From Glebionis coronaria (taxonomy: Eukaryota > Streptophyta > Magnoliopsida > Asterales > Asteraceae): DNA of 64,000 nt. The DNA lies in contig CM046876.1 in the NCBI GenBank assembly GCA_025667525.1, positions 19,145,320 to 19,209,319 on the forward strand, given 5' to 3'. A model generated the notes under the pieces. It had not been told where the DNA came from and did not search any database. It saw only the letters and a program-made list of their open reading frames with translations. The position numbers and the translations under genes were made by a program. This document shows positions 42,201 through 54,849 of this stretch, in pieces (the stretch's first letter is position 1; the number at the start of each line of letters is the position of its first letter).

Positions 42201-45176
42201 GTGACAGATCCACAGGTGGAAACAAAAACTTCCCCCACGGCGAAGCAAAGTATGAGCGACTATGTCGCAGAAAATTATGAGGAGCTAATCCCACTTATGG
42301 GGGCGCAAATGAGGGCGAATCCAGCAAGAGACCTTCGGATCAGTATAGACTTCGATAAAGAATTCAAGTCTAAGGGAGGCTCAAGATCCAGTAAGGAAGC
42401 TAGAAAGGAAAAGAGAAGGAAGCAGAGAGTGACTGAGATCCCAGCATCCATTTCGGACGCGCCTCTCATTGAGGACGCATCGTCCTCAGATAGCTCCAGG
42501 GACTCAGGAGAATAGGATGGTTTCATGACACCAGTCAATGACCATCGACGCACAAGTGTGAAGGACAGACTAGGGCCTAACCCTACTAGTAGGCAAAGTG
42601 CCCTAAAAAGGCTAGGCCCCTTAGAAGGAGATGAATCTCAAGATCTGTGAGTTCAAGAAAGGAGTAAGAGCACTGAAAGGAGACGCAAGAGGAATTCGTC
42701 GAGCGAAGGTTCCTCGGACTCTAGTCATAGCGACCGCCACCCCCGCCGTAAAAAGGCCTCTCCTTCATCCACTGAGGACTCTGACTCCTCTGACTATGAA
42801 AGAAAACACCGCAGGGAGCCAAAAAGGCCAAGGTTACAAGGTGAAGATCAATGGACCATGCCATGGCGATGAGAAAAAGGAAGCGCGTTTTCAGAACGCA
42901 TAACTACTTTCAGGGATAACAGGAAAAGACGCGTGCCGTTTAATGTTAAGACCTATGACGGAACGACGGATCCGGATGATCACCTGAAAGTATTCGAATC
43001 ACAGGCATGGATAGAGTAGTGGCCGGAAGCTGTATGGTGCCATATGTCCAACTCGACGCTCATTGGGAACGCTCGGACATGGTTCGACCGTCTCCAGCGA
43101 AGGAGCATCCATGGGTTTGAAGAACTTCGAAGAGCGTTCCGTAGGAACTATGTACAGCAGAAGAAGTATGACAAAAATCCGGTTTCACTTGCAAGAGTGA
43201 AGCAGAGGCACAACGAGAGCCTAGAGGACTTCATGGAACGCTTTAAACCTGAATGCAACCAGATTGAGGATTGCCCAGAAGTTCTAAAAATTTCTGGATT
43301 CCTCGCAGGCATCACAAACCCGGACCTAATAAAAAAGTTGAACGACAGAAACCCGACAACATATGACGGGGTAATGAAAAAGGTCCGAGCGTTTATTCAA
43401 GGAGAAACCGCAGCAGCAGATAGCCGACAAGTGGCGTCGGGCTACAGGTACCAAGATAGGACCAAGAAACAAACATATGGGCAAAATATCAGTCGCACGT
43501 TGGACTTCCAATGAGCGGCAAAGCAAGGGCGCATCAACAACAACAACAACAGCAAGTTAACCCCGCTGCAAAAAACCTCTAGAGAGATATTTTTATTAGA
43601 AGGAGCAAACTTTCCAAAGCCTAGCCCAATGTTGGGACCAGTGGATAAGCGGGATAACACAAAGCACTGCGAGTACCATGATGATAAAGGGCATGCTATG
43701 GATGAGTGTATTCAGTTGAAAAGACACATTGAAAACTTTGTAAAGGCAGGAAAGCTGAACCATCTGATAAGGGATTGGAGAAAGAACGCGGATGCGAAGA
43801 AGGTCGAAGTAAAAAAAACAGAAGAATAAGCCTATAACCATATACATGGTAGAGAGGGAAAAATCTTTTATGCAAAGAAGAGTGGTCGCAGAATTTTCGC
43901 ACGATAAGGAAATAACGTTCCCCATCCTTTTGGATACGGACTACAGAGTCGGCTCGTTGACGGTTGACATAACCTTCGGCGACCACACTATAGAAAGCAT
44001 GTGCGTAGATGGGGGTCTGCAGCGAGCATATTATACGAACATTGCTTCACACGGTTGCCATGGGAAATAAGGAAGGAATTAGAAGAGACAACATAGATTC
44101 TCACAGGGTTTAGCGGTGATAAGACTCGACCACTGGGGCATCTCTGCACACAGGTGACCATTGGGAACGCGTAACACTCGGCGACGGTATGGATGGACTT
44201 CATGGTTGTGCGCTCTCAATCCTCGTTCAACGGGATAATCAGACAGCTGACGCTAAAGACACTGCGCACAGTACCTTCCACCACACACGGTATGTTCAAA
44301 TTCTCGGTGAAAAATGGAGTAGTTACCATCCGTAATATAGACACAATCGAAGGAGGTAACAATACTTCTAGCACCAGCACTAAAAGGAAGCAGGCGGACA
44401 GGTGTCAACATAATATAGAGCCCAGTCCACAGATGAGCAGAAGGAGGTGTGTATCGGAGGAATCCCAGGCGCCAAGCATATCTGTGCACGCTGAATCGCT
44501 GCCAGGACTCTCATAGGTCCTTTTCTCGACTGGCTTTGCAAGAGAAGGAGGGCTAGATGCAGGTTTCATCCTCACGAACCAGGGCGACATAAAATAACGT
44601 ACGCATTGCTGTTTGACTTCCCCACTACCAGCATGGAAGCGGACTTCGAAGCCCTCATAGCAGGTCTTAGGTTAGCGCTAAGAATGGGCGTAAAGCGCCT
44701 GGTGGCCTACACCTACAACCCTCTGGTGGCAAGTAGAGTCAATGGTTCATGCGAGCCGCGAGGGCGGGTGCTAATCGAATATACGGAAAAGATACGAGAC
44801 ATGACGGCATGGTTCGCGGAGTTTGCTATACGAAGGGTTGAAGAAGAGGAAGATGAAATATCAGTAGACATGGACCAACTTTCCATTATAAACATGAATA
44901 AGCCTCCTGGTCACGTTCTCGTCGATTTTGTCTTGCACAAAAATGTGAGTGTGAACATGGAGTCACCAACATGGATGACACCCATTCGAAAGTTTTTGTC
45001 ACATAACAAATTACCAAGCAGCAGAAGGAAGGCTAAGCAGATACAGGTGCGACCTAGGCATTTTCAAATTGTCAAAGGGATACTGTATAGACAAGCAGAT
45101 ACAGGTGCGACCTAGGCATTTTCAAATTGTCAAAGGGATACTGTATAGACAAACAGGCAAGGGATACTGTATATCC
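42201..45176 (+). pseudogene. Element E gag-pol remnant (RT and integrase deleted)
   Basis: Plus strand, several frames. An N-terminal Gag segment is at 42201-42515. The Gag core at 43044-43514 (STLIGNARTWFDRLQRRSIH, HNESLEDFMERFKPECNQ) is homologous to element D. The knuckle CEYHDDKGHAMDEC (C-x2-H-x4-H-x4-C) is at 43670-43715. A protease remnant near 44000 reads CVDGGLQRAYY, with the DGGSS site lost. The next recognisable domain is part of the second RNase H (MEADFEALIAGLRLALRMGV, 44630 onward), so the whole RT is missing. It ends in a 58-bp direct duplication and fragments. Relatives of this kind depend on proteins from intact elements. Confidence 0.88.
45036..45151 (+). repeat. 58-bp tandem duplication in element E
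   Basis: Two identical 58-bp units (45036-45093, 45094-45151), starting AGCAGATACAGGTGCGACC. A partial third echo, AGGGATACTGTATA, follows near 45160. Confidence 0.9.
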
Positions 45177-45249
45177 CAGCTGTCTCGATTAGATCTATGG
45201 TTGGCATGGGGAGGCTCTCTAATCTGTAGAAAGCGCCGTCAAACATCTC

Positions 45250-47409
45250 CTACGCATATTTGGAATAGATCTCATTTCCCTTCAAAGGACCCCTTAGTAA
45301 ATTTTCTTTGGAAGCGCGTTCCATGGCGAGACTGGATCCAAGCAGGAGCGCGGCATCATATACATCCTTGATCGTTTTGTCAAAAAGGGGTAAGTTCATA
45401 ACACCTTTGGCAGCAAGTGGAAGACCATGTTTTATTAGCATCGATTCTCTGCGCGCACTGCGGTGAGGTGTAGATATAGCTCTTCATCAAAGTCCGTACT
45501 CATATACTTAAGAACTTCCGACTTCTTGGCCATGTCCTTCTGGTAGTTAGTGACAAAATTATCGTAATTCAGAGCAAGGGCATTCATGCCTTTTTCTAGT
45601 TTTGCCATGTCCCAAGGGTTTTCGTCCTCTTGCTTTGCTCGCAGGCGACGCTCGCGGTCTAGGAACTCAGAGAGCGAGGATTTTTCGTTCTCTAAATATT
45701 GGATGGATCCGGCATTTATATTGGACACGGCGCGTAAGCGGGCAAATTCGATCTTCGCATTTACAAGCTTGAGGTCTTTCTGTTCTGTAACCTGGCGGAC
45801 CTCTTTGTTTACTTATGCTAAACGCTCGGACAGCTGGGATATCTTCTTTTTCAAGTGGGCAGCAAAAGTTACTTCTTGGGCGGCAGTTGTGTCTAGCTCC
45901 TTCATTAGTAGTTCGTCGGACAGCTGGTATAAATGCTGAGCGCGACCAAGGGGAGTTATGTGTTGCAGGAAGTCCCTACAAGCGTCTGCGCCATCAAGAG
46001 CGCAGGAGCGAGTGCATTGCCAGGGAGGAGTAAATCTGGTGGACTTCGAGGTACATGCGTCCGCCTGATTGTAGAAGCACGAAAGCTGCAAATTTGATGT
46101 CTTACTATTATTGAAGGTGTGCGAATTTTTTATTTTTACGAAATACTAAAGAGGGGCGCAGGAAGATACCTTGATAGTTGTATGTTTTCCCGTGGCCTTG
46201 ATGGGGCTCCCCACGACGTTGCGTTAGCACGTGGCCTTGTTTGCAATGTTCTACCCTTCTTGGAATTTGCTGCGTAGGGGAGCACGGTAATTTTTTATAA
46301 CTTGGCACAGGTATGTCCTCTGCAGATGGGCCGGTGTGTGAATCCTCTATGACACCATGTTCTTCTTCGTCTCCTTGACTCATTTCCTCTAACGGAGACT
46401 CTACGATGCATGGTATGCTTCGGATAGGGGTAGCGTTTATGGCGTTTGTCATCTCGGCATTCCCACTAGGTGTGGGAGAAGGAAACTCCAGAGCCACGGT
46501 TTCAACGACCAATGCGCCAAAAGTTTGATATCTCGATTAATGTGAAGGGTCGGTCTCGCATGGTTACGGCGCATGGATTCTCGCGCTTCACGAGCTGTGT
46601 GTAAGTTAACTCTGCATTCATATGAAGGACGAGTAAGTATACGTGCAGGAATGCTTTTTTCGGGATCCAAATAAAAAGACATAACCACAAGAAGAAGGGG
46701 AAGTGAACGAAATGAAGGTTTCTTACCATGGTCAAAGTCATCAAAGTATTGCGGAAGGTGGTTGGTAGGAAGAATTGGCATATGGCTCAACCCTAGTGCA
46801 TATAGTAGTGTCTCCGGATATTCTTGCATTGGTATCGGATCATCATTGATTGATTGTGCGTCTGCCTCGTTATACGAACCGGCAATAGGGCGGTCATCCT
46901 TTATCATTGTCTCGGGGGTGATAAAATCATGGTCAAATGGGATCACAACATTGTCTACCCAGAAGAACTTGTCGGTCCACTTCTTTAGGGAATCTATTTT
47001 TCTGAGTAACATTGAAGTTGACCAGGGTGTTTTGCGAAGGTTATCCATCCGTTCATCCACGTGGGTCTATAGAAGGCGCGGAACAGGTTTATGGTGGGTC
47101 AACATTTTTGAGTAAGCAGTTTATCTCAAAATTTGAGATTTTGGCGGCTCCTATACAATGTAGCTAGGAGATGTGTATACTATAATAACTTAGTATGTCT
47201 ATTAGGAAGCGGCTTAAAGGTATGCGATTGTTGGAAAACTCAATGAACCTGGTGTATATACCAATTTTTCCGTCGGGAAAACTCCCAATATGTGCTTGTG
47301 GATCTGGCACAGTCGGATGCAGATATGTAGGAACATGGTACTTTGTGGTAAAACGGGAGAGCTCTTGCTCGGATATACGGGACGTCACATCAAATACTTG
47401 GGCTACCAT
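45250..47409 (-). pseudogene. Element E antisense gene remnant
   Basis: Minus strand, start at 47409. The N-terminal exon (YHVPTYLHPTVPDPQ, DGKIGIYTRFIEFSNNRIPL, DILSYYSIHIS) is clearly homologous to exon 1 of the antisense gene of element D, but meets a stop at 47164. Further pieces follow at 46449-47060 (KKWTDKFFWVDNVVIPFDHD, KPSFRSLPLLLVVMSFYL), 46108-46512, 45813-46091 and 45435-45728. The last two are charged and coiled-coil-like, as in the C-terminal part of the D protein. The final piece (45250-45441) resembles the D C-terminus. It has no continuous frame even with splicing that I could find. Confidence 0.8.
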
Positions 47410-47540
47410 CTTTTGTTCTTATGGGTGTCTTAAGCACAGGCGAAAGTAGTATCTTTTGTTACGAATAGTGGTTCTTACAGTTTTCAACAACGGAGGGAAA
47501 GATTTTTTGGAAAACTGAATTAAATGACTATCAAACTGCC

Positions 47541-47550
47541 TTTATATACC
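47541..47550 (-). promoter_or_regulatory. TATA box of the antisense gene in element E
   Basis: Minus strand GGTATATAAAGG, about 135 bp upstream of the start at 47409. This spacing is close to the ~140 bp seen in element D. Confidence 0.65.
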
Positions 47551-47815
47551 ATGTGGACGTAGTGATTCTTATGGCACGTGTCTATGACGTTTGGTTCATC
47601 CTATGGCGTCCGATGATTACTTCTTCTGACATGATTAAATACTTTTCACGGTTTCCAATAAAGGATTGTGATAGTGGAGTATGACATGGATACTTGTTTT
47701 ATGTCATAGCTGTGTGGTTTTTACCTTTTTTGATGGGCATCTGTGCGAGCGGGCCTTGATGATTAATAGTCTAGTAGCCGCAGTTGGAGCCTGCGACCAC
47801 TAGACTGGGGGGACA

Positions 47816-48398
47816 TGATGACGTATAGTCCCTAGTCGGGCTGGATAGTCCGACTCACGGGTGCTACCCGCATCCATCAGGAATGGATTGGATACTTGTG
47901 CGATGTGCGCACATAGCGCATAAAGCCCGGTAAGCCGCTGCCGCACAAGAGGTTGATTACTTAGTCAGGTCCTCGTCGCAGTGCGACAGGATCAGATCGA
48001 ATATAACTTGTATTATAGTTATGTTCACCTAAGGAAAAGGGATATACACTTGCCTTGGTTAGATAATGAAGATCAAGCTATTTTGAGTCATTATCTCTTC
48101 CTTAGGCCTTAAGAACAGGGAGCCCAACCTGGACTTTCTCGAGTATAAAAGTAACCCCTTCGGTTCCACAAAGGTACGATACACACAATACCCTAAACAC
48201 TAATATACTTAAACCGATTACTTACTCTCACACCGGAGTCTAATCGTGGGTAACAAACCCAAGGTAAGCCTAACGGTGTCTGTTTAGTGCGTAGGGTCCT
48301 AAAGCAAGTTTCACTTGATGCGAGAGCCGGAGTCTACAAGACTCCAAATTAAGCCTAATTTAGGTTAAGCTCGGTCTACCCCAACTTTTGCATCAACG
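47816..48398 (+). repeat. Element E 3' LTR
   Basis: 583 bp, direct repeat of 41355-41938. It ends GCATCAACG (CA changed to CG), then target duplication GGCTT. Confidence 0.92.
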
Positions 48399-48403
48399 GG
48401 CTT

Positions 48404-48534
48404 AGGGCAACTAAACATACATATGGGCTATACTATAATCTGAAGAACTAAACTGGAGTAAAACCCCAAACTAGAGTACAACTCCAAAAATGGTGTACAA
48501 CTCCAAAACTAGAGTAGTATAATGTCATCTAATA
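48404..48534 (-). mobile_element. Element F 5' LTR, second piece
   Basis: Continues the LTR cut by element E. It contains AACTAGAGTACAACTCC and TAGTATAATGTCATCTAATA, matching 25820-25913, with one extra ACAACTCCAAAA-type unit. I could not identify a clear 5-bp target duplication for element F. Confidence 0.72.
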
Positions 48535-49510
48535 GGACAAACTAACATTGTATTCGAGTAATGCGACAGTGAGTACTTAATAATGATTTTTAAAGAGAAC
48601 AAATGTTACTCTCTTACCCATTAAATTTCTATTTATATTAAGATTAAAGTTGTGAAAAATCGAATTTAAATAAACCTACTAAAAATGAAATAAAACTTAA
48701 AGTTAATAAAGATATATATCAAAATAGATATTCAATTAAAAAGTATAAAATTTAATAAATATGATGAAATTAGATTATAAAAATAATAAATATATAAAAA
48801 AAATTTAATTTAAATTTAAAATGTTATTGTAATAAGCTATTACAAAAACTTGTTACAAAAGATTATGATATATAATTGTAAAGAATACATAAACAACTTA
48901 TTTTATTTAGTACGTAACAAAGTTAGAATTTTCCGCGTTAATATTTTTAAAAAGTGTAAAATACTTTATAATGTAATTATAGTTAAGAAAAACGGCAGCT
49001 TTGAAACTTTTTTATACTTCAATCTCAAAATAAATATAACCCAGGCTGCTACTATACTCGGCGCCTATATGAGTCTCTATCCCCATCTCCAGTATGCATG
49101 AGAATATATCTTAGATTAATTTCTTACATACATCAATCCATTTGAGAAACTTCCAATAAGATGCATAGGAAAGGATTTTATATTTGTTCCGTGTATGGTG
49201 TTTTTTTGCCTATAAAACGTGATCATTGATAGAAAAGTTTAACTGTATACAATGTACGTGGTTGTAATCAACGCTATCAGTTTAGTTTTTTCAGGTTTTC
49301 AAATTCCATCCTTTTCCACAAGACATAAAACGTGTCTGATGATAGGGACATCGTAAGAGCGAAAAATATTACTCTAAATGCTAAATATCACTATTCGATT
49401 ATATTACAATTGTAAAGTAACATGTCGTTGTCTGAGGACGATTGACGACACCACCGCGTGAAGTGTAGTAGAGCGATGTTTTTAATGCGTTGATGTAGAC
49501 TATAAACAAG
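48535..49510. other. AT-rich sequence without recognised features
   Basis: No gene or element recognised. The 83-codon frame at 48850 is AT-driven and resembles nothing I know. Confidence 0.55.
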
Positions 49511-52500
49511 ATACACTACTACAAAAAGCTCTTTTGAACCAGTCAAAAATCACTTTTAAACCGGTGACTCAACAGGTCTATATTGGGGGAGGTCCAAAAG
49601 AAAAAAGGTCATTTAGACCGGGTTAGGCACCGGTCTAAAAGAAAGTTAATTTCGACGGTTATGCCACCGGTCTAAAAGACAAGTTATACTCACCTACATC
49701 TGCTATTTAGACCGGCTAGAGAACCGGTCCAAACACAATTTTTGGCAAAAAAAAAAAAAACTGGTCCAAGCTGTTTTGTTCCAGATTAGCACAGCTATTT
49801 ACAACACATCCTGTAAGTCTGTAACCCAAGAACTTAAACCAAACATCCAATAAGCTGCTGGCTAAAATAGAATTCATTCATAATCCCATTTAAATAGAAA
49901 TTCAGGAATATTGAAATTTAATTCAGACATCGTTTTAACTAAACAACAAATCCAAACATAGTCTAAATTCACAAAACCACACGACAGCTGATTTCGTGAT
50001 GTCTAATAAGCACTAGCCAAGTTCCAAAAGAGAGCACTTCATCTGTAATCAAATAGGACACATCATATGCCACTGCTCGACGATTCGCTGAATATCTTTT
50101 TCAAGAAGTTGGCGTCCATTAGTCCATGGGATCTATATGTTAAAAGATACGCAATAAGTATCTATAAGTATTATATATAACCATTATAGATAAAGATAAA
50201 GATATAAAAGAGCTAACGGATACATACTGTCGTAGGGAAGTGAATCTGATGTGTGTTAACAAAATCGTACATCCATCTCATAACATAATAACCAGCATTC
50301 GAGTCATCATGTTGTTGATTGCACTACAAATCAACACGATATAAGTAAGAAAACCAAGATAAAATAGTTAAACTATTCAATAACCCTTAGCACTAAGATA
50401 AAATAATTTCTATTTGAAAATATATCCACTTGTGAACTAAAAAAATGGCGCAATTGGTTTGACATCAGTTATGTTATTAAATCAGTTTAAAACTAACACA
50501 ATATACGAATTTACACATCCTTGTGACCTTGTTCCAAATCATGCTAAAATCTCATTGTCTGTTTGTTTCATCTCCACCTAGCTATTTTTATCCCAACATG
50601 TCTAGCTATATTAAATTAACCCATCCTTATTTTAGATAATACATCCCATTAATCAGGGCCTTACATTCCATGATATGTTATTACTCGATAACTATATATC
50701 CAAACAAAGAATGCAAATCATAAGTTTAATTCCAAACATACGGTTTTCATATATATTAGCTTCCATTCTTTAAGCAAAATTAATACACATGCGCCCAGTT
50801 TAGTTGTGTCTCAAAACCGAACACATTACTCCTAATCCAAACAGCCCCTAAGTTGATGCCACAATTTAAAGTAATGGAAAAATGGTTCAGTTATGTGCCT
50901 AAAACACAGCCGCAGGCTAATCCAAACATGCCCTAAATTTTAGCAAGAGTACACTTATATAGTTATATCCAAACATCCCCTAATTGAAATAATTCCTAAT
51001 TTGATATCAAATAATCAGTTCTGAGAGAAATTACCTTAGCCATTGTCCACGTGTAGCTACCAATAGCATTGAAAAATAGATAAACGATGTGTTAATATTG
51101 TAAAAACAAATTGAAATTTGAGAGCTTTATAGAAAAAATCATTACTCTTGCAAATGCCTTGTTAACCAGTAAGTGCGCTCCGTCTTTGTTTTCTTTTTAT
51201 TTTTTGAATCAAGAATGTACCCCATACGTTATTTTGGGCATATAACTAACAACACCCAATGGTTCCTAGTAAATTATAAGCACACCAACACATTAGTAAA
51301 GACAAAACATATAAACTGTTTAAGTAAATCTTTCGCAAGAAGTATAACTTACTCTTGAGCATAAGGCGCTAGCATAAAATCAAGGTTAGAAACACTTAAT
51401 GTGTGTGTCAAGTAATCTTTAACAGCCGAACCCGGTTGCAGACATAAGCTTCCTTCTATCGAATATGGGTTCAGAAACCTACATCGGTTGTTGTTTCTTG
51501 ACTGCACCATTTTGCATAACCCCTTGAAAATAACAACATATTTTTATAGATACCACTCAAAAGATAATAAAATGCTACAATTGTGCACAAGAGTGTTAAT
51601 GTACTTACCACTCAAAAGATAATAAAATGCTACAATTGAGCACATTCAAATTCCATAAGTTCATTATGTCTTCGGTAGAAACTCGAATATGAAATGTATC
51701 TTCATGCCCAACAATCATCCCGCCAGGAAATTCGAAAATGTGGTCAGCCGTATCGTCAGCACGGGCTGTCCAACGAGTAAATGCATCTTTGACACAGGCT
51801 TGTTTCCTAAAAATGTCAACTTCAAATTTATCAAGCTTATTTTCTAGGTCTTTTTTTGCTTTACTAGCATCCTCTAGTTCTGATGATGCTTCTGCTCGCT
51901 GGGACTCCAATAATGTCGGCGTTTGTGATGCCGGCATCAATGGTGTTGTTTCTTGAGCCACCTATACATACACAGTTAGATATTTGATTTTATATAACAA
52001 TTTTATATTTTAATTCGTATAATACTTAGAAAGTTCAGTGCTTACAGGAATGGGCGAGTCCAATGTGGGCAGCAACCTTGTTGTTTTACTCTGTGAAGCT
52101 TTATCTTTCGAAGTCGGGGTGTTCTCCTATTAACAAGTAATTAATTAGACTAAATAGGTACTAACACATCACAAAAAGAATTAAGGGTTGAGTATAATAT
52201 ACCAAAAGGCGAGAAATTCTGCAACGTGGCCACTGTAAAAAGCTCCCCACTGATTGCTTTAACATATTAATTGAGTCATCCACTTTCGACACTACTGGAA
52301 GCTTAGTATCTCCAATCACTTCAACAAATGTATCTACCGACACCTTCATGTAAAAGGTTATAAGTGGTTCTCCATGTATAGTACCATCACCAATCGGATA
52401 AACCATCCCACGTGCTATCGGAGTCGTATCCTCAGTGTAAGGAGAAAACAACGCACACAATTTTGGCTCCTAAAAATCAATATGTTACAATTAATAAAAA

Positions 52501-53288
52501 ATGATAGTTAAATATATTGTGTCATAAAGTTTAGCCTAACATTAGAATATGTATACTTTAGTAATAAATTATAATTTGTTGAAGATTCATTATTTTGATC
52601 ACTAAAAGGCCATATATGCATGGTTAGTAAAACACATGTAAACAATAATTCATTGTATTGTTTTTTCTCTTTTTTTAAGTTTCTAAAACTGATCATTTTT
52701 AGCCAACCACTTGCATTACCTTTATAATTGTGTTGTCAGTTTCGTAATTTTCCATTCTTTTTTTTCAGTACTACATAGTTTTAATATCTGTACCGATAGC
52801 AGATTTTATGGATCACACTTGACTATGTTAGTGTACTAATGAACGTATGGCAATTGGCATGTGATGTGTTATTTACTTATTTTTATAAATGTACATACTC
52901 AAGTTGTGTGTTCATATTACGATATTGATTGTTATATGTCGTTATTCAAGCAAACTTCGGTACAGTTCCAAATCAGCCAAACATTAATGCACCAGGTAAC
53001 ATATTTACCAAAAGCTTATTTTCTCATTTTCATAATCATTGATACCTATGTCTATAAAATTTGTTATGTGTATTCTAACTCAGAAACATTGGTGAAGGTG
53101 AAGTGCGTAACAAAATGCATCAAAACTTAGCCCATGTATATGGCTTTTAGTTAGGTTGATGTTTACTCGGTAAGTTTGCATACTATATGTTTCAGTTATA
53201 GAAATACCCCCTCTCCTAGATCGGTTCAAAAACCAGTCTCCATATGCTATTCTAACCGGTGTCTACGAACTTTTTTGTAGTAGTGATA
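49511..53288 (-). mobile_element. CACTA-bounded segment of element H, ATA target duplication
   Basis: 49514-53285 starts CACTACTACAAAAAG and ends CTTTTTTGTAGTAGTG... read inward as CACTACTACAAAAAAG, with ATA at 49511-49513 and 53286-53288. Subterminal motifs of the ACCGGTCTAAAAG type recur about six times at 49550-49735 and again near the right end (53215-53265). These are diagnostic of CACTA (En/Spm) elements. The C-terminal exons of the H ORF2 gene lie inside, while its N-terminal exons lie outside to the right. Confidence 0.85.
49545..49735. repeat. CACTA subterminal repeats (ACCGG-type)
   Basis: ACCGGTCTAAAAGA, GACCGG and ACCGGTCCAAA variants occur in both orientations within 190 bp of the terminus. 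Such clusters bind the element's own TNPA-like protein in well-studied CACTA elements. Confidence 0.75.
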
Positions 53289-54814
53289 TCAGCATGTTAT
53301 TTGATCAAAGTTGCATCTCGACTAAAATCACCAGATTACCAGTCTAATGCCCCAAATGACAGCAACAAGAAAAGAAAACAGCAACAAAACAAATGACACA
53401 AAGAAAAAAATACCTTTATATCTTTAAGCTTTTCTTTTTCTTGGTAGACAACGGTCGTCGACTCGCAGCTGCTTTGCTTGTTTCTCTTAAGTAATCGTCT
53501 TTCATTACTTGTTTCTGCTTCCTGATCTCTTTCAACATCTAATTCAGCGTCTCTTGCTGCGTCTCTTGCAGCGTCTCTTTCAGCGTCCCTTTCGGCATCC
53601 CTTTTGGCATCCCTTTCGGCATCTCTTTTTTTATCTCTCTCAGCATCCCTTTGATCAAGTTTCCTATCTATCATAGCTTCTATCTCTTCCATGTTTCGGT
53701 TCCTTTTCTTTGTTTGTTTGTACCCTTCTATTCCTTTCCGAAAACCTATGTCGTCCCCAACAGTCCTTGTTCGACCCCCGTGTTCAGGTCCAAAAACCAC
53801 AATCAAAGGGTCTTCTCCCTTTTCCTTTGGGATTAGGCCTTGGGCCATCTGTTTATCTACATCTACCTATAGATGCACATTTGAACACTTTATTCTTAAG
53901 TTTTCTATGAATGAAAAACAATAACATTAAAAATAAATACTCATACAAGCTTACCAATTTTCTGAATAGTTCTTACATATTCTTAGAAATAATGGGAGTT
54001 ATCCTAGCAAGGATCCAATCTTTTGTGCGGTCACAAGTGATATTCAAGATTTCTGTCTTGAGTGCTTCATCCATCTGAACTTTTGACAAATCAACGTCCA
54101 TTCCACGATACCCTGTTCATCCTAGACGTGCATAATTCGTTTGAAGCTTAGCATAAGTCCTTCCAATGGCTCGCTTTTTCTTCAAAAAAGTATAAAGGAA
54201 AAATTAGAAAAAATAAAAACAAATTATTAGTCTTTTCGATACATAATGAAGTTAACAAACCATATTTTCTGGTGACTGATGTTTCGACAGAATTCATCCC
54301 AATCCTTCTAATCTATGAAAGAGTAGTCCTCATCTTCATAAGGTTTTTTGTTCGGTATCATGAAGTTGGATTTGAGCATTGTCTTAAAACTCTTCCATGC
54401 AAAGTTGCATTGCTTAAGTGTTGCTTCTTTAAGTGTTGCTTCTTTAACACGAGAATTTTCTGTCACATCAAAGTAATCCTGTTTGATGTGAAAAATAAAG
54501 ATTACTTATTAGATGTAAAACGTATATTACAAACTAAAAATGTAATTAAAATTCTTAAAACAATATACCTTAATAATATCCCAAAGAGCATCTTTCTGAT
54601 CTTGTTTTATTTTGCCCCAGTCGTCCTCGAGAATTGAAATCCGAAGCTTTGTCAAAGCACCAACATATGTTGACCAGTCACTTTGGTGTTTACCGATGAC
54701 ACGACCGTTGTTGTTAAACTCCACATTAAACGGTTCAGAAGGTGTTTCCTTGAGCTTTGACAGTCCTCTTTTTTTGCGTTTCGGTGGGTCAACCAATGCA
54801 AGTTCATTGTCATC
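50230..54814 (-). pseudogene. Element H ORF2: CACTA accessory protein with Ulp1-like C-terminal domain
   Basis: Minus strand, multi-exon. Phase-0 exons I can place: 54569-54814 (GRVIGKHQSDWSTYVGALTK), 53414-53848 (GPEHGGRTRTVGDDIGFRKG, then RDAERDAK repeats), 52203-52469 (RGMVYPIGDGTIHGEPLITF, KQSVGSFLQWPR), 52046-52126 and a further one from 51961 down (VAQETTPLMP). Coding-like sequence also lies near 54000-54480. Farther down are Ulp1 (C48) motifs: HWVLLVICPK near 51250, followed by a TAA, then RMGYILDSK, and NAGYYVMRWMYDF near 50290. That last motif has Ala where active Ulp1 proteases have Cys. The order is that of Ptta/En/Spm-type genes of plant CACTA elements. The intron at 52470-53413 contains a CACTA terminus. 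Confidence 0.75.
53541..53650 (-). repeat. 12-bp coding repeat (RDAE units) in element H ORF2
   Basis: About nine imperfect 12-nt units encode RDAE, RDAK or RDAA in tandem within the exon at 53414-53848. They give a highly charged, probably helical segment. Confidence 0.8.
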
Positions 54815-54849
54815 CTGAAAATAAACAATATGAGATATAAGCAATCACA

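Larger units (their letters stand above)
41350..48403 (+). mobile_element. Element E: deleted Tat-like Ty3/gypsy retrotransposon in copia F LTR
   Basis: 7,044 bp (41355-48398), flanked by GGCTT at 41350-41354 and 48399-48403. LTRs are 41355-41938 and 47816-48398 (584 and 583 bp, with several differences by eye, so older than D). A PBS TTGGCGCCATCTGTGGGA starts at 41941, and a polypurine tract CTGGGGGGACA precedes the 3' LTR. LTR ends and PBS resemble element D. Gag-pol remnants run on the plus strand and an antisense gene remnant on the minus strand. RT and most of integrase are absent, so it cannot move alone. Confidence 0.92.

Noticed and set aside
48850..49101. 83-codon ORF between the copia LTR and CACTA element
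   Set aside because: Composition follows AT-rich DNA; no homology, promoter or domain seen.
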